Source: CAG-557 sp045540315 (GTDB taxonomy: Bacteria; Bacillota; Clostridia; Oscillospirales; Acutalibacteraceae). From it: a stretch of 64,000 bases of DNA. A program made the translations under genes and the position numbers. Below the pieces are notes generated by a model. That model was given only the letters and a program-made list of their open reading frames with translations. It was not told the origin of the DNA and searched no databases. Shown here one piece after another: positions 34,812 through 42,539 of the stretch (position 1 is the first letter of the stretch; the number at the start of each line of letters is the position of its first letter). Where the stretch lies: contig JAZQHA010000168.1 of assembly GCA_045540315.1 (NCBI GenBank), positions 19,408-83,407 of the forward strand. Direction: 5' to 3'.

Positions 34812-36575
34812 GTGGACAAAAAAAGTATAAAAAGAAAAGATCAATCGTTTATGCAAGGAACGGTAATTTTAACAGCGAGCTTACTTTTAGTTAAAATTAT
34901 GGGCATTTTGTTTCGAATTTTCGTAACCGGAATGATTGGTCCAACTGGCGCGACGTATTTTACGGTAGCTTACGAGATTTATAATCCACTTTTTGCGCTA
35001 GCCACCGCAGGATTGCCTATTGCGATTTCTCGGATGGTCTCAGAAAACGTTGCCAATGGACGCTATCGGAATGTAAAAAAAATAAAAAAAGTTTCCACTC
35101 CTATATTTTTACTGACTGGAACTATCGGCCTAATTTTGATGACTTTAGGTGCTTTTATAATTCCGAAATTGCCCTTTGTAAACGTACCTGGCGCAATTTA
35201 TTCGGTTCTTGCGCTTGCACCAACGATATTTTTTGCTTGCCTTATGTCAATTTATCGCGGCTATTATCAAGGTCTCAAAAATATGACTCCAACGGCAACT
35301 TCTGAGGTAATTGAGGCTAGTTGCAAGTTTTTTATCGGTTATGCCTTGTCCTATGGAATAATTCACTTCGGGGTAAAAGAATATCTTACGAAGGGAACGT
35401 TTCTGGGAAAGCCTTACGCAACAAGAGAATTAGCTGAGGCTGCTATTATGCCTTTGGCCTCGGCTGGAGCAATTTTAGGAATATCCATTGGTGCGGCAGC
35501 GGGTTTTATATACTTATTTTTGAGAGATAAATTTAAGGGTGACGGAATAACCGCCTCAGAGCTAGCAAATTCGCAAGAAACTCAGAATGACAAAGTTATA
35601 TCCAAAGTGTTAGTTAAAAGCGCTTTACCGATAGGTTTAGGCGCAATAATCATGAATGTGGCTGGTTTAATCGATACGACCCTAATTTTGCACCGAATAC
35701 AATATGTAATGTCAAACCATTCGCAAGAGCTTTTGGTTCAATATGGGGCTAAAATAAGCCAAACAGTGCTAAATAGTAAAGATGGCGTTCACGGCTTCTT
35801 AATGGGCTGTTATTCGTTCACTTTGCCTTTAATGATGTTAGTACCCGCAATCACGCAAGCTTTCGGAATAGTGGCATTACCATCCGTTACAAGGGCCTGG
35901 ACTTTAAAAGATAATGAAAAACTCAAAAAAAGTATGGAAACTGTTATACGAATGACGATGCTGGTTACGATTCCAGCTGGAATAGGGCTGTCGGTGTTAG
36001 GTCCGGACCTGTTAGGCGTGATTTATCGAAATCGCCCAAATGCGGTTGCAATTGCTTCGGACATTATTCCTATATTGGGTATCGCTACGATATTCACAGC
36101 CGCTAGCACCCCATTTTGCAGTATGTTACAAGCCGTCGGAAGAATAGATTTGCCGGTAAAGATTATTTCTCTTGGACTGGTGCTTAAAATCGCTGTTAAT
36201 TACGTGTTAGTTGGAATGCCACAGATAAACATTCAAGGCGCTGGTATCGGTACGTTAGTTGGTTATGCGTTTATTTTATTGTCGTCTATGTATATGCTGT
36301 GCAAACAAACGAAAATTGTACCGGACTTTATGGGAACTGTTATCAAGCCGCTTATTGCCTCGTTGTTTTGCGGAGGGGCTGCGATGTTTGCAATGAATAT
36401 TTTTAGAAATAGGTTACCAAGTCTTATTTCAATAATTTTTTCAATAATAATTGCGATGGTAACTTATGTTTTAATATTACTTATTCTGGGAGCGCTAAAC
36501 CAGGATGATATAAAATTGTTGCCAAAAGGAAAAAAAATTATTAAAATACTTGCAAAACTACATTTTATCAAGTAA
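34812..36575 (+). CDS. MurJ/SpoVB-family lipid flippase
   Basis: This protein has about 587 residues from the proposed GTG at 34812; the exact start is uncertain because the upstream site is weak. About 14 membrane segments begin with MQGTVILTASLLLVKIMGILFR. The MVSENVANGRYRNVKKI and ALAPTIFFACLMSIYRGYYQG stretches are typical of the SpoVB/MurJ branch of the MOP superfamily. Members flip lipid II or other undecaprenyl intermediates; SpoVB acts in spore cortex synthesis. It stands alone, so it could be either MurJ-like or SpoVB-like. Confidence 0.82.
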   Translation: MDKKSIKRKDQSFMQGTVILTASLLLVKIMGILFRIFVTGMIGPTGATYFTVAYEIYNPLFALATAGLPIAISRMVSENVANGRYRNVKKIKKVSTPIFLLTGTIGLILMTLGAFIIPKLPFVNVPGAIYSVLALAPTIFFACLMSIYRGYYQGLKNMTPTATSEVIEASCKFFIGYALSYGIIHFGVKEYLTKGTFLGKPYATRELAEAAIMPLASAGAILGISIGAAAGFIYLFLRDKFKGDGITASELANSQETQNDKVISKVLVKSALPIGLGAIIMNVAGLIDTTLILHRIQYVMSNHSQELLVQYGAKISQTVLNSKDGVHGFLMGCYSFTLPLMMLVPAITQAFGIVALPSVTRAWTLKDNEKLKKSMETVIRMTMLVTIPAGIGLSVLGPDLLGVIYRNRPNAVAIASDIIPILGIATIFTAASTPFCSMLQAVGRIDLPVKIISLGLVLKIAVNYVLVGMPQINIQGAGIGTLVGYAFILLSSMYMLCKQTKIVPDFMGTVIKPLIASLFCGGAAMFAMNIFRNRLPSLISIIFSIIIAMVTYVLILLILGALNQDDIKLLPKGKKIIKILAKLHFIK

Positions 36576-36718
36576 AATAAAGTCGTTTCGGGATATATCT
36601 AGAAATATTCGTATTTTATTAAGATTATCCTGCAAAAGAACGTATCTTTTTAAAACAACAAAAAGCAATTGGACATTATAGGCAAAAAAAGGTACAATAT
36701 GGTATATCGCTGTAACGT

Positions 36719-36748
36719 TTGACTTTTTTATATAACTGTGATTATAAT
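36719..36748 (+). promoter_or_regulatory. Promoter of hup
   Basis: TTGACT (36719-36724) and TATAAT (36743-36748) are 18 bp apart, about 100 bp upstream of the HU start. Confidence 0.65.
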
Positions 36749-36845
36749 ATTCGAGTGCTAAAGTCTCAGTCTATAGCGATTTTGGTTTAGCCAATTCTCA
36801 AAGCGTTGTGCTTTGATGAATATAATTAAAATGGAGGTTGTCGAA

Positions 36846-37148
36846 ATGAACAAGACAGAACTCATTGCATCAGTAGCAGAAAGGAGCGGCCTTTCGAAAA
36901 AAGACTCCGAAAAAGCAGTTGGAGCAGTTATTGATTCAATTGTTGAGGCAGTTAAAGAGGATGACAAGGTTCAATTGATAGGTTTTGGTACTTTTGAACT
37001 GCGTTCTCGTAGCGAAAGAACTGGCCGCGATCCTAGAACAGGTAAGGAAATTAAAATCCCGGCTTGCCAAGTTCCAGCATTTAAGGCTGGTAAGGGCTTT
37101 AAGGATGCGGTTTCTGGTAAGTGCGGCTGCAAAAAAAAGTGTAAATAA
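36846..37148 (+). CDS. hup: HU-family DNA-binding protein with Cys/Lys-rich tail
   Basis: This 100-residue protein begins MNKTELIASVAERSGLSKKD and has the HU signature GFGTFELRSRSERTGRDPRTGKEI. HU bends DNA and binds four-way junctions and other distorted DNA. GGAGG at 36833-36837 supports the ATG. Normal HU has about 90 residues; this one ends with an extra GKCGCKKKCK tail carrying three Cys, which is odd. A terminator stands between it and rqcP. Confidence 0.93.
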   Translation: MNKTELIASVAERSGLSKKDSEKAVGAVIDSIVEAVKEDDKVQLIGFGTFELRSRSERTGRDPRTGKEIKIPACQVPAFKAGKGFKDAVSGKCGCKKKCK

Positions 37149-37157
37149 ATTTAATGG

Positions 37158-37190
37158 GTCGACTTCTTTTAATAAGAAGTCGACTTTTTT
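37158..37190 (+). terminator. Intrinsic terminator after hup
   Basis: GTCGACTTCTT (37158-37168) pairs perfectly with AAGAAGTCGAC (37174-37184), followed by six T. Read-through would continue into rqcP, whose GGAGG site is directly after. Confidence 0.85.
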
Positions 37191-37202
37191 CGGAGGAAAT
37201 CG

Positions 37203-37445
37203 ATGCGCTTAGATAAGTATTTAAAAATATCTCGAATTATAAAAAGACGTACTATTGCTAATGAGGCTTGCGATGCCGGGAAAGTCTTTGTGAATGGAAA
37301 AAACGCGCGGGCTTCATACGATGTAAAGGTTGGCGACACTATAGAGGTCTGTCTTGGTGCGAAAACTTTAAAAGTCGAGGTTCTACAAGTAAATGAATAC
37401 GTTAAAAAAGAAGATGCTGATAAAATGTATCAGTTGCTAAATTAA
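37203..37445 (+). CDS. rqcP: S4-domain RNA-binding protein RqcP (YabO/Hsp15-like)
   Basis: This 80-residue protein is a single S4 domain: MRLDKYLKISRIIKRRTIANE, GKVFVNGK and KVGDTIEV. RqcP acts with RqcH in C-terminal tailing of stalled nascent chains on 50S subunits. CGGAGGAAATCG precedes the ATG. The order hup-rqcP-yabP-yabQ matches Bacillus and Clostridia. Confidence 0.9.
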   Translation: MRLDKYLKISRIIKRRTIANEACDAGKVFVNGKNARASYDVKVGDTIEVCLGAKTLKVEVLQVNEYVKKEDADKMYQLLN

Positions 37446-37510
37446 TGTAATATTACCACATATGAAGCTCATAATTATTTAATTGAAGAGTCCTATAGCA
37501 AACAGCAAAG

Positions 37511-37611
37511 GCCGCGAGGCGGTCGAGAAATATTCTATTTCTCGACCAGTCCGAAAGCAAAGCTTTCGGACAACGCCAAAACTCAATTTTGAGTTTTGGC
37601 GGCCTCGCGGC
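37511..37611. repeat. Cloverleaf repeat, copy 9
   Basis: GCCGCGAGGC (37511-37520) pairs with GCCTCGCGGC (37602-37611). Inner hairpins are GGTCGAGAAATA... (37521-37547), GTCCGAAAGC... (37549-37571) and CGCCAAAACTC... (37574-37601). The inner stems are unlike the main group. Outer arms run from GAGTCCTA (about 37487) to TAGGCACTC (about 37635-37643). It lies between rqcP and yabP. Confidence 0.9.
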
Positions 37612-37670
37612 CCGCTTGCAGCTAGACTTACAGCTAGGCACTCAAGTTTTTATATGTGGGAGGCAAAGTT

Positions 37671-37952
37671 ATGCCGGAGGAAAAGAAAAACACAAAATTA
37701 TCGCACAATTTAATATTAAAAGAGCGGAATTCATTAAATATTTCCGGAGTGTTAGACGTAGACAGTTTTGATGAATCCACAGTTGTAGCATACACATCGT
37801 TAGGTGAGCTTTCGATAAAAGGAAAGGATTTGCATATAAACAAGATAAATTTAGACAGTGGAGATTTAGAACTAGACGGAGAAATATCCTCTCTAGAATA
37901 TATTGATAGTCGAGTTTCAGAAAAAGGTTTTTTCGCAAAATTATTTAGGTAG
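37671..37952 (+). CDS. yabP: Sporulation protein YabP
   Basis: This 93-residue protein starts at ATG 37671 (MPEEKKNTKL), with GGAGG seven bases upstream; an in-frame GTG at 37656 overlaps that site. LILKERNSLNISGVLDVDSFDE and GELSIKGKDLHINKINLDSGDLELDG (cited as separate blocks) are the YabP/YqfC domain. YabP is made in the mother cell under sigma-E and works with YabQ in cortex formation. yabQ follows 18 bp on. Confidence 0.88.
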   Translation: MPEEKKNTKLSHNLILKERNSLNISGVLDVDSFDESTVVAYTSLGELSIKGKDLHINKINLDSGDLELDGEISSLEYIDSRVSEKGFFAKLFR

Positions 37953-37970
37953 AGGTATAGGTATCAAATT

Positions 37971-38369
37971 ATGGAAATAACTTTATGGACTCAGATCTCG
38001 ATATTTTTATCATCACTCTTGGTAGGAGCTACCTTGAGTTTATTTTTTGATTTCTTTCGAATAGTTAACGTAGTATTAAAATTTAACTCAAAACGAGTTT
38101 TTGTAGAAGATATAATTTATTTTATATTGTGTGCTTTTTTCACATTTATATACATGCTAGTAGTAACGGATGGAGAAGTGCGGTTTTATATTATGCTTGG
38201 CGAAGCAGTTGGCTGGACGATTTATAGATTTACTATTGGAAGCTTTGCGTACAAAGCGATTCTCCCTATTATCAAGTTTTGTCTGTCTGTGTTAGAGCGC
38301 GTTATAAATAAGACGAGATATAAGTGGATGCACAGAAAGACTGCTTCAAGGCAGGAAACTTCTTTTTGA
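37971..38369 (+). CDS. yabQ: Spore cortex biosynthesis protein YabQ
   Basis: This 132-residue membrane protein has about three to four helices and contains SLLVGATLSLFFDFFRI and DIIYFILCAFFTFIYMLVV, the YabQ pattern. It is needed for spore cortex synthesis in B. subtilis. divIC, normally next, is absent: the accessory secreted-protein stretch begins after it. Confidence 0.85.
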   Translation: MEITLWTQISIFLSSLLVGATLSLFFDFFRIVNVVLKFNSKRVFVEDIIYFILCAFFTFIYMLVVTDGEVRFYIMLGEAVGWTIYRFTIGSFAYKAILPIIKFCLSVLERVINKTRYKWMHRKTASRQETSF

Positions 38370-38508
38370 CGTTTTTTACATTTCACATCTATATTATCTC
38401 AAGATGGTACGCACTCAAATTTATTATTCGCACTGAATTTTAGGACTTTGCAAAAATATTGATTACAACGCTTACGCGTCAAGTGACTTATAATGACAAA
38501 TAAAGTAA

Positions 38509-38540
38509 CCCATCTCAGCTAATTGTTTAACTGAAATGGG
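38509..38540 (-). terminator. Terminator of the double-glycine peptide gene
   Basis: On the minus strand CCCATTTCAG (38540-38531) pairs with CTGAGATGGG (38518-38509), one mismatch, followed by TTACTTTATTTG. It is 22 bp after the stop of the gene at 38563-38808. Confidence 0.6.
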
Positions 38541-38562
38541 CTAGACATTTTAACCATGCCGG

Positions 38563-38808
38563 CTAACGGCCGCCGTTAGCATAAAAATTGCTCCAATAAC
38601 CTTTGCTAGATGTTTCGTATGGAGTAGTCGGTCTAGGTCCTGGACAAAATGTGCGACCATCTCCACCACTTTGAGGTTTAATTCGCTTTTCTGGAGGTAC
38701 CTGGAACGTCTTGCTGAACTTTCCTTCGCCGTCGATGGTGCCGCCTGCAACTTGCTGAAGCTTTTTGTTGAGATCTTTTTTTAGATCTTTATTTTTGGAA
38801 TTGCCCAT
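38563..38808 (-). CDS. Double-glycine-leader peptide, bacteriocin-like
   Basis: This 81-residue protein begins MGNSKNKDLKKDLNKKLQQV-AGG: a charged leader with hydrophobic positions before GG (residues 22-23), as in peptides exported by peptidase-C39 ABC transporters. The mature part of about 58 residues is Gly/Pro/Lys-rich with a single Cys and no helix-rich pore-forming segment. GGAGGTGAAAAAAT precedes the ATG and a strong promoter lies upstream. No immunity protein or exporter is adjacent. It could be a bacteriocin, a signal peptide or an effector. Confidence 0.65.
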   Translation of the reverse strand: MGNSKNKDLKKDLNKKLQQVAGGTIDGEGKFSKTFQVPPEKRIKPQSGGDGRTFCPGPRPTTPYETSSKGYWSNFYANGGR

Positions 38809-38892
38809 ATTTTTTCACCTCCTTTGTTCTTGTATACAGCAGTTAATCGCTATCTTTGTTATTTAACGCCATAGTGAATAACCACCATATTT

Positions 38893-38920
38893 AGTTTATC
38901 ACAATGAAGGCTTTTGTCAA
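38893..38920 (-). promoter_or_regulatory. Promoter of the double-glycine peptide gene
   Basis: On the minus strand TTGACA (38920-38915) and TAAACT (38898-38893) are 16 bp apart, with TG before the -10. It is about 85 bp upstream of the ATG. Confidence 0.65.
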
Positions 38921-39308
38921 TATACTTGCAGATAGAATTTAAAGTTAATTATTTGTGCCGATTGCTCGTCTTTTTTTGTTAAAGTGCTACAACGCGATTT
39001 TAAAATAGTTGTATTATGAAATGTTGCGAGAATTAACTATAAAGTAACAATGATATGCAAATGTTATTAGAGAAGTTTACAGATGATTATGTTTTCTCTT
39101 TTGCTGTTTATGTATAGAGGTTTTATCGAATGCATGAAAGCTTAACGATGCCTAATTGAGTATAACTAATTCGGACTTTATTGAATTTGGAAGAAAAAAT
39201 ATTATTAGATTATTTTTTTGATGTGCCAAGAACTAGTGGTTTACGTGTGTTATTTTCCGACTGTTTATTGTTTTTAAATTTAGATAGGCTACCAGATGTT
39301 ATTGTAAT
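38921..39308. other. AT-rich intergenic stretch
   Basis: About 390 bp, AT-rich, downstream of the phosphatase-like gene and upstream of the promoter at 38893-38920. A 66-codon plus-strand frame (39181-39381) has no ribosome-binding site and runs into the opposite gene, so it is not called. Nothing else is recognised. Confidence 0.5.
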
Positions 39309-40112
39309 TTATTTAGAAACTCCTGCTTGTTTTTTTATTACACTTAAAGTTTCGTTGGAGATCCCACAACTTAACAAATAATTTTCTATTGTTTGATATT
39401 TATTTTTTATAAAATCGAATAATTTTTTTATATAATTAGGGTGAGTTTTAAAAACTACACCCATATTAGGTTCTTTGATAATATCAGATATTAAATCATA
39501 AGTTATGGAATAATCATAAATAATATCATCAACAGGAACTCCGCATAGTGCTAATAATATTGATGCTATAATGCCTGTTCGGTCTTTACCATGTTTACAA
39601 TGGAATAACTTAGTGCCGTTAGCATTTGCCATCAGCTCAAATACTGTTTTTATTTCATTTTTTCTTTTTAACGTTTCAATATAAGCATTTCCTAAATCCA
39701 AATCACCATTTTTAACAGCATTCCAGGTCTCTTTAGAAAGATCTAGCGGGATATTATAATAAGAGATTTCATTGACTCTGCTAAGGCGATCTACTTGGTG
39801 TTCGTTTGATTTTGCGCCTCTAAGATCTATGACGGTTTTTACATTGTACTCGTCTATTAATTTCCGGATATCTGCATCAGTTAATTTATCGGTGTTGTCG
39901 GATCTAAGAAAGACATTGCAGTTAATATTTGGAGAATTAAACGATGGTTTGGTCGTCATATAATTGCACAAGTCTCTGGTAGCTCTGGTTCCGATTAAAT
40001 CCAATGTAACCTCGCTACAGGTAAAATTATTTTGGGCAAGGGCGTTGCAATCAAAATTAGTAAAACATAAACATACCAGTCCTACAGATAAAAAGTTTTT
40101 AAATTTTATCAT
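39309..40112 (-). CDS. Secreted tyrosine-phosphatase-like protein (Y_phosphatase3 type)
   Basis: This 267-residue protein has a signal peptide (IKFKNFLSVGLVCLCF, cut near CNALA-QNN). It shows VKTVIDLRGAKSNEHQ near 91-106 and the catalytic loop HCKHGKDRTG at 171-180 (Cys 172, Arg 178), the C-x5-R active site of the PtpB/LipA-like phosphatases, which act on phosphotyrosine or phosphoinositides. In Listeria and Mycobacterium such secreted enzymes act on host substrates. The active-site residues are all present. It has its own promoter. Confidence 0.85.
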   Translation of the reverse strand: MIKFKNFLSVGLVCLCFTNFDCNALAQNNFTCSEVTLDLIGTRATRDLCNYMTTKPSFNSPNINCNVFLRSDNTDKLTDADIRKLIDEYNVKTVIDLRGAKSNEHQVDRLSRVNEISYYNIPLDLSKETWNAVKNGDLDLGNAYIETLKRKNEIKTVFELMANANGTKLFHCKHGKDRTGIIASILLALCGVPVDDIIYDYSITYDLISDIIKEPNMGVVFKTHPNYIKKLFDFIKNKYQTIENYLLSCGISNETLSVIKKQAGVSK

Positions 40113-40145
40113 TTAAAAAAGTCTCCTTAAATATATTTTTTATTA

Positions 40146-40174
40146 ATTTTACAACAAAATACACAAAAAGTCAA
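40146..40174 (-). promoter_or_regulatory. Promoter of the phosphatase-like gene
   Basis: On the minus strand TTGACT (40174-40169) and TAAAAT (40151-40146) are 17 bp apart. AAGGAGA follows near the ATG. Confidence 0.65.
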
Positions 40175-40257
40175 CAGCGAGAACAGTTCGAGAGTACTTG
40201 TTAGAGATAAATGTAGGTATAAGACAAGACAAAGCCAGTTATCATATCCACACAAAA

Positions 40258-40288
40258 ATACTCAGCTCTTAATCATAGAGCTGAGTAT
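40258..40288 (-). terminator. Terminator of the proline-rich lipoprotein gene
   Basis: ATACTCAGCTCT (40258-40269) pairs perfectly with AGAGCTGAGTAT (40277-40288). On the minus strand it is followed by TATTTTTGTG. Confidence 0.75.
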
Positions 40289-40412
40289 CTAATTGCTATC
40301 ACAAAATATATTTTTACTGTTCCGACTTTATCCTTACATCATTAAAACCTTTGAAAAGTATGAATAAAATACCATATCAATTACTTGATTAGCTGCCGGC
40401 ACATGTGACAAC

Positions 40413-40814
40413 TCATTCAAAGTTTGGGCACGGCACAGGCAATAGTACTGGCGTTAGCGGGAAGCTAGGCATTACTCGACTAGCCAGCGGCGTGGTTTGA
40501 ACAGCCGGAAACTCATCCAAGTTTGTTGGCTCATCCGCGAACTCATCCAAGTTTGGGAACGGTACAGACCCTGGCTTATTCTCTGTCCTACGAAGGTCTC
40601 GGTTAGCCATTGGTGTACCTGGAACAGCTGGCGTCTTTTCATCCATTCTGAATGGTACTGGTGTTATAGGTCCTCTAGGCATTACTCGGTTAGCCACTGG
40701 TGTAGGCGGAACAAAGTGCTGAGCACAGCCACATTGACCGAAGCCACAGGCAGTTATGGATACGCTCAGCGCCAGCGTGCTAATTTTTTTAATGTTTTTG
40801 TTCAATAAAAACAC
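40413..40814 (-). CDS. Proline-rich lipoprotein with internal repeats
   Basis: This 133-residue protein has an N-terminal export signal and a possible lipobox ITAC (Cys 23). After two more Cys (CGFGQCGC) the rest is a proline-rich region with three imperfect repeats. They begin TPVANRVMPRGPITPV, TPMANRDLRRTENKPG and TPLASRVMPSFPLTPV, with NLDEF twice between the second and third. I recognise no family. Such a low-complexity chain would be extended and may bind protein partners. Own promoter and terminator. Confidence 0.65.
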   Translation of the reverse strand: MFLLNKNIKKISTLALSVSITACGFGQCGCAQHFVPPTPVANRVMPRGPITPVPFRMDEKTPAVPGTPMANRDLRRTENKPGSVPFPNLDEFADEPTNLDEFPAVQTTPLASRVMPSFPLTPVLLPVPCPNFE

Positions 40815-40837
40815 TCCTTTTTATTTGTTTAAAATCT

Positions 40838-40866
40838 ATTATATCCGAATAGGACATTTAAAGCAA
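40838..40866 (-). promoter_or_regulatory. Promoter of the proline-rich lipoprotein gene
   Basis: On the minus strand TTGCTT (40866-40861) and TATAAT (40843-40838) are 17 bp apart, about 25 bp before the start codon region. Confidence 0.5.
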
Positions 40867-40943
40867 TAAGTTTTATCAATTTCTACTAATTTTACAACTT
40901 GTGCCTCAATCGGAACCATTTGCTCACAAATGTTTAAAACCAA

Positions 40944-40973
40944 CAAAAAAACTCACCATTATACATGGCGAGT
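40944..40973 (-). terminator. Terminator downstream of the 104-residue exported protein
   Basis: ACTCACCAT (40951-40959) pairs with ATGGCGAGT (40965-40973) with one mismatch or wobble. It has a T run on the minus strand (40950-40944) and A/T runs on both sides, so it may work in both directions. Confidence 0.65.
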
Positions 40974-41178
40974 GAAAAAATATTAGTGAAAATAACCATG
41001 TCACACTTTGATATTTTAATGTGTATAGACTTAATAAATGCTCTATAATCAAGTAAATACAAAAGCTAGTATTTAATATCATTGTGTAACGGTGAATTAC
41101 ATTTAATTTTTTAAATAAATAGAAAATATGTTAGAAGAAAAGTAATAACTAAGATAGCTTGAAAATAAACCACAATAA

Positions 41179-41493
41179 TTAACGGTCATCTAAATTTCTT
41201 TGTGTGGGAGGAGGTGTACAGCGAATAGCAACTGGACGTAGTAGCGTGGGAAATTCTTGCTCTTCAGTGCCTTCTAAACTATTTGGTGTAGGTTGCGTGT
41301 ATATATTCATCGCAATAATATCATCTACGCTTACCACTTTTCGCATCTTTATAGGTACAGGATTCTCTATATCCTCTTGAGCTACTGAAATAAAAGATAT
41401 ACCGTTTGCAGTTAGTGTGGTTATCGCAGATACCAATAGTAACATTTTAGTAAATCCAGGATATTTCTTGAGAAAAGCCTTTCTGATGTTCAC
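41179..41493 (-). CDS. Small exported protein, unknown
   Basis: This 104-residue protein starts at GTG 41493 after AAAGGTGG. It has a basic N-terminus and a hydrophobic segment (MLLLVSAITTLTANGISFISV, cut or anchored near VAQ-ED). The remaining 65 residues are acidic with proline-rich ends (TQPTPNSLEGTEEQEFP and RCTPPPTQ). The LRPVAIRCTPPP stretch recalls the neighbour's repeats but is not a clear match. Own consensus promoter upstream. I do not recognise it. Confidence 0.6.
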   Translation of the reverse strand: MNIRKAFLKKYPGFTKMLLLVSAITTLTANGISFISVAQEDIENPVPIKMRKVVSVDDIIAMNIYTQPTPNSLEGTEEQEFPTLLRPVAIRCTPPPTQRNLDDR

Positions 41494-41529
41494 TCAATCC
41501 ACCTTTCTTAATATCTTAATTTGTTTTTG

Positions 41530-41559
41530 ATTATATACTCAAAAATATGTTTTGGTCAA
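41530..41559 (-). promoter_or_regulatory. Promoter of the 104-residue exported protein
   Basis: On the minus strand TTGACC (41559-41554) and TATAAT (41535-41530) are 18 bp apart, about 35 bp upstream of the start. Confidence 0.65.
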
Positions 41560-41678
41560 GTATTTTTGTGCAATGCGTGGCAAAAATTGGAATTGTAAAA
41601 ATCTACATAATAAACTGCATCAAAAAAACGCCTCTCGTCAATACTTAATTTAAGAGCAAAAGTAGAGGAGATTTGTTG

Positions 41679-42461
41679 ATGCAGTATAATAAAGTTGAAA
41701 TCTGTGGCGTCAATACGGCCAAACTAAATGTTTTAAGCGAAAAAGAAAAAACGGAATTGTTACATCGAATGAAGTCTGGCAATGAAAGTGATAAACAAAA
41801 AGCAAGGGATGCTTTAGTTAAGGGCAATTTGCGTCTGGTTTTAAGTGTAATTCAACGTTTTGCCAACCGCGGTGAAAATATGGACGACCTATTTCAAGTG
41901 GGCTGTATTGGCCTGATTAAAGCCATCGACAACTTTGATGTAAATCTTAATGTGCGTTTTTCCACATACGGTGTACCTATGATAATAGGTGAAATTCGAA
42001 GATATTTACGCGACAACAATTCTGTACGAGTTAGCCGCTCGATGCGCGACATAGCATATAAAGCAATGCAACTAAAAGAACAACTCACTGCAACCAGCGA
42101 CCGAGAACCATCTATTGAAGAAATTGCAAAAAAATTAGACATAAAAAAAGAGACCCTCGTGGTGGCACTGGAGTCAGTCGTGGAACCAATTTCTCTTTAT
42201 GAGCCAGTCTTTTCCGATGGTAGCGACACCATTTATGTTATGGACCAAATAGGCAACAAAAATGAAGATATAAACTGGTTAGATGAGATTGTGTTGCGAG
42301 AAACTATTGCTAATTTAAACGATAGAGAGAAAAAAATTTTAACTCTGCGCTTCTTGGCCGGAAAAACTCAAATGGAAGTTGCCTCAGAAATAGGAATTAG
42401 TCAAGCGCAAGTATCGAGACTTGAAAAATATGCGCTAGACAAAATTAAGGGGCAAATTTAA
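41679..42461 (+). CDS. sigG: RNA polymerase sporulation sigma factor sigma-G
   Basis: This 260-residue sigma factor begins MQYNKVEICGVNTAKLNVLS, the characteristic N-terminus of sigma-G. It has region 2 (GNLRLVLSVIQRFANRGEN and DLFQVGCIGLIKAIDNFD), region 3 and region 4 (TQMEVASEIGISQAQVSRLE). Sigma-G drives late forespore genes. AGAGGAG lies 8 bp before the ATG at 41679. spoIIGA and sigE, often next to sigG, are not adjacent here. Confidence 0.93.
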   Translation: MQYNKVEICGVNTAKLNVLSEKEKTELLHRMKSGNESDKQKARDALVKGNLRLVLSVIQRFANRGENMDDLFQVGCIGLIKAIDNFDVNLNVRFSTYGVPMIIGEIRRYLRDNNSVRVSRSMRDIAYKAMQLKEQLTATSDREPSIEEIAKKLDIKKETLVVALESVVEPISLYEPVFSDGSDTIYVMDQIGNKNEDINWLDEIVLRETIANLNDREKKILTLRFLAGKTQMEVASEIGISQAQVSRLEKYALDKIKGQI

Positions 42462-42495
42462 ATTAGTTTCTTTGTTTCTTTATTAAAAAAAGTTA

Positions 42496-42521
42496 GGAGC
42501 CGCGCGGTATAGTGCGGCTCC
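42496..42521. terminator. Convergent hairpin with GCGGTATAGT loop
   Basis: GGAGCCGC (42496-42503) pairs perfectly with GCGGCTCC (42514-42521) around the loop GCGGTATAGT, the same 10-base loop as at 19097-19106. It lies between convergent sigG and eno. AGCTTTT follows on the plus strand. Confidence 0.75.
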
Positions 42522-42539
42522 AGCTTTTACACTTTATTT

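Noticed and set aside
39181..39381. 66-codon plus-strand frame
   Set aside because: No ribosome-binding site and it overlaps the 3' end of the phosphatase-like gene on the other strand.
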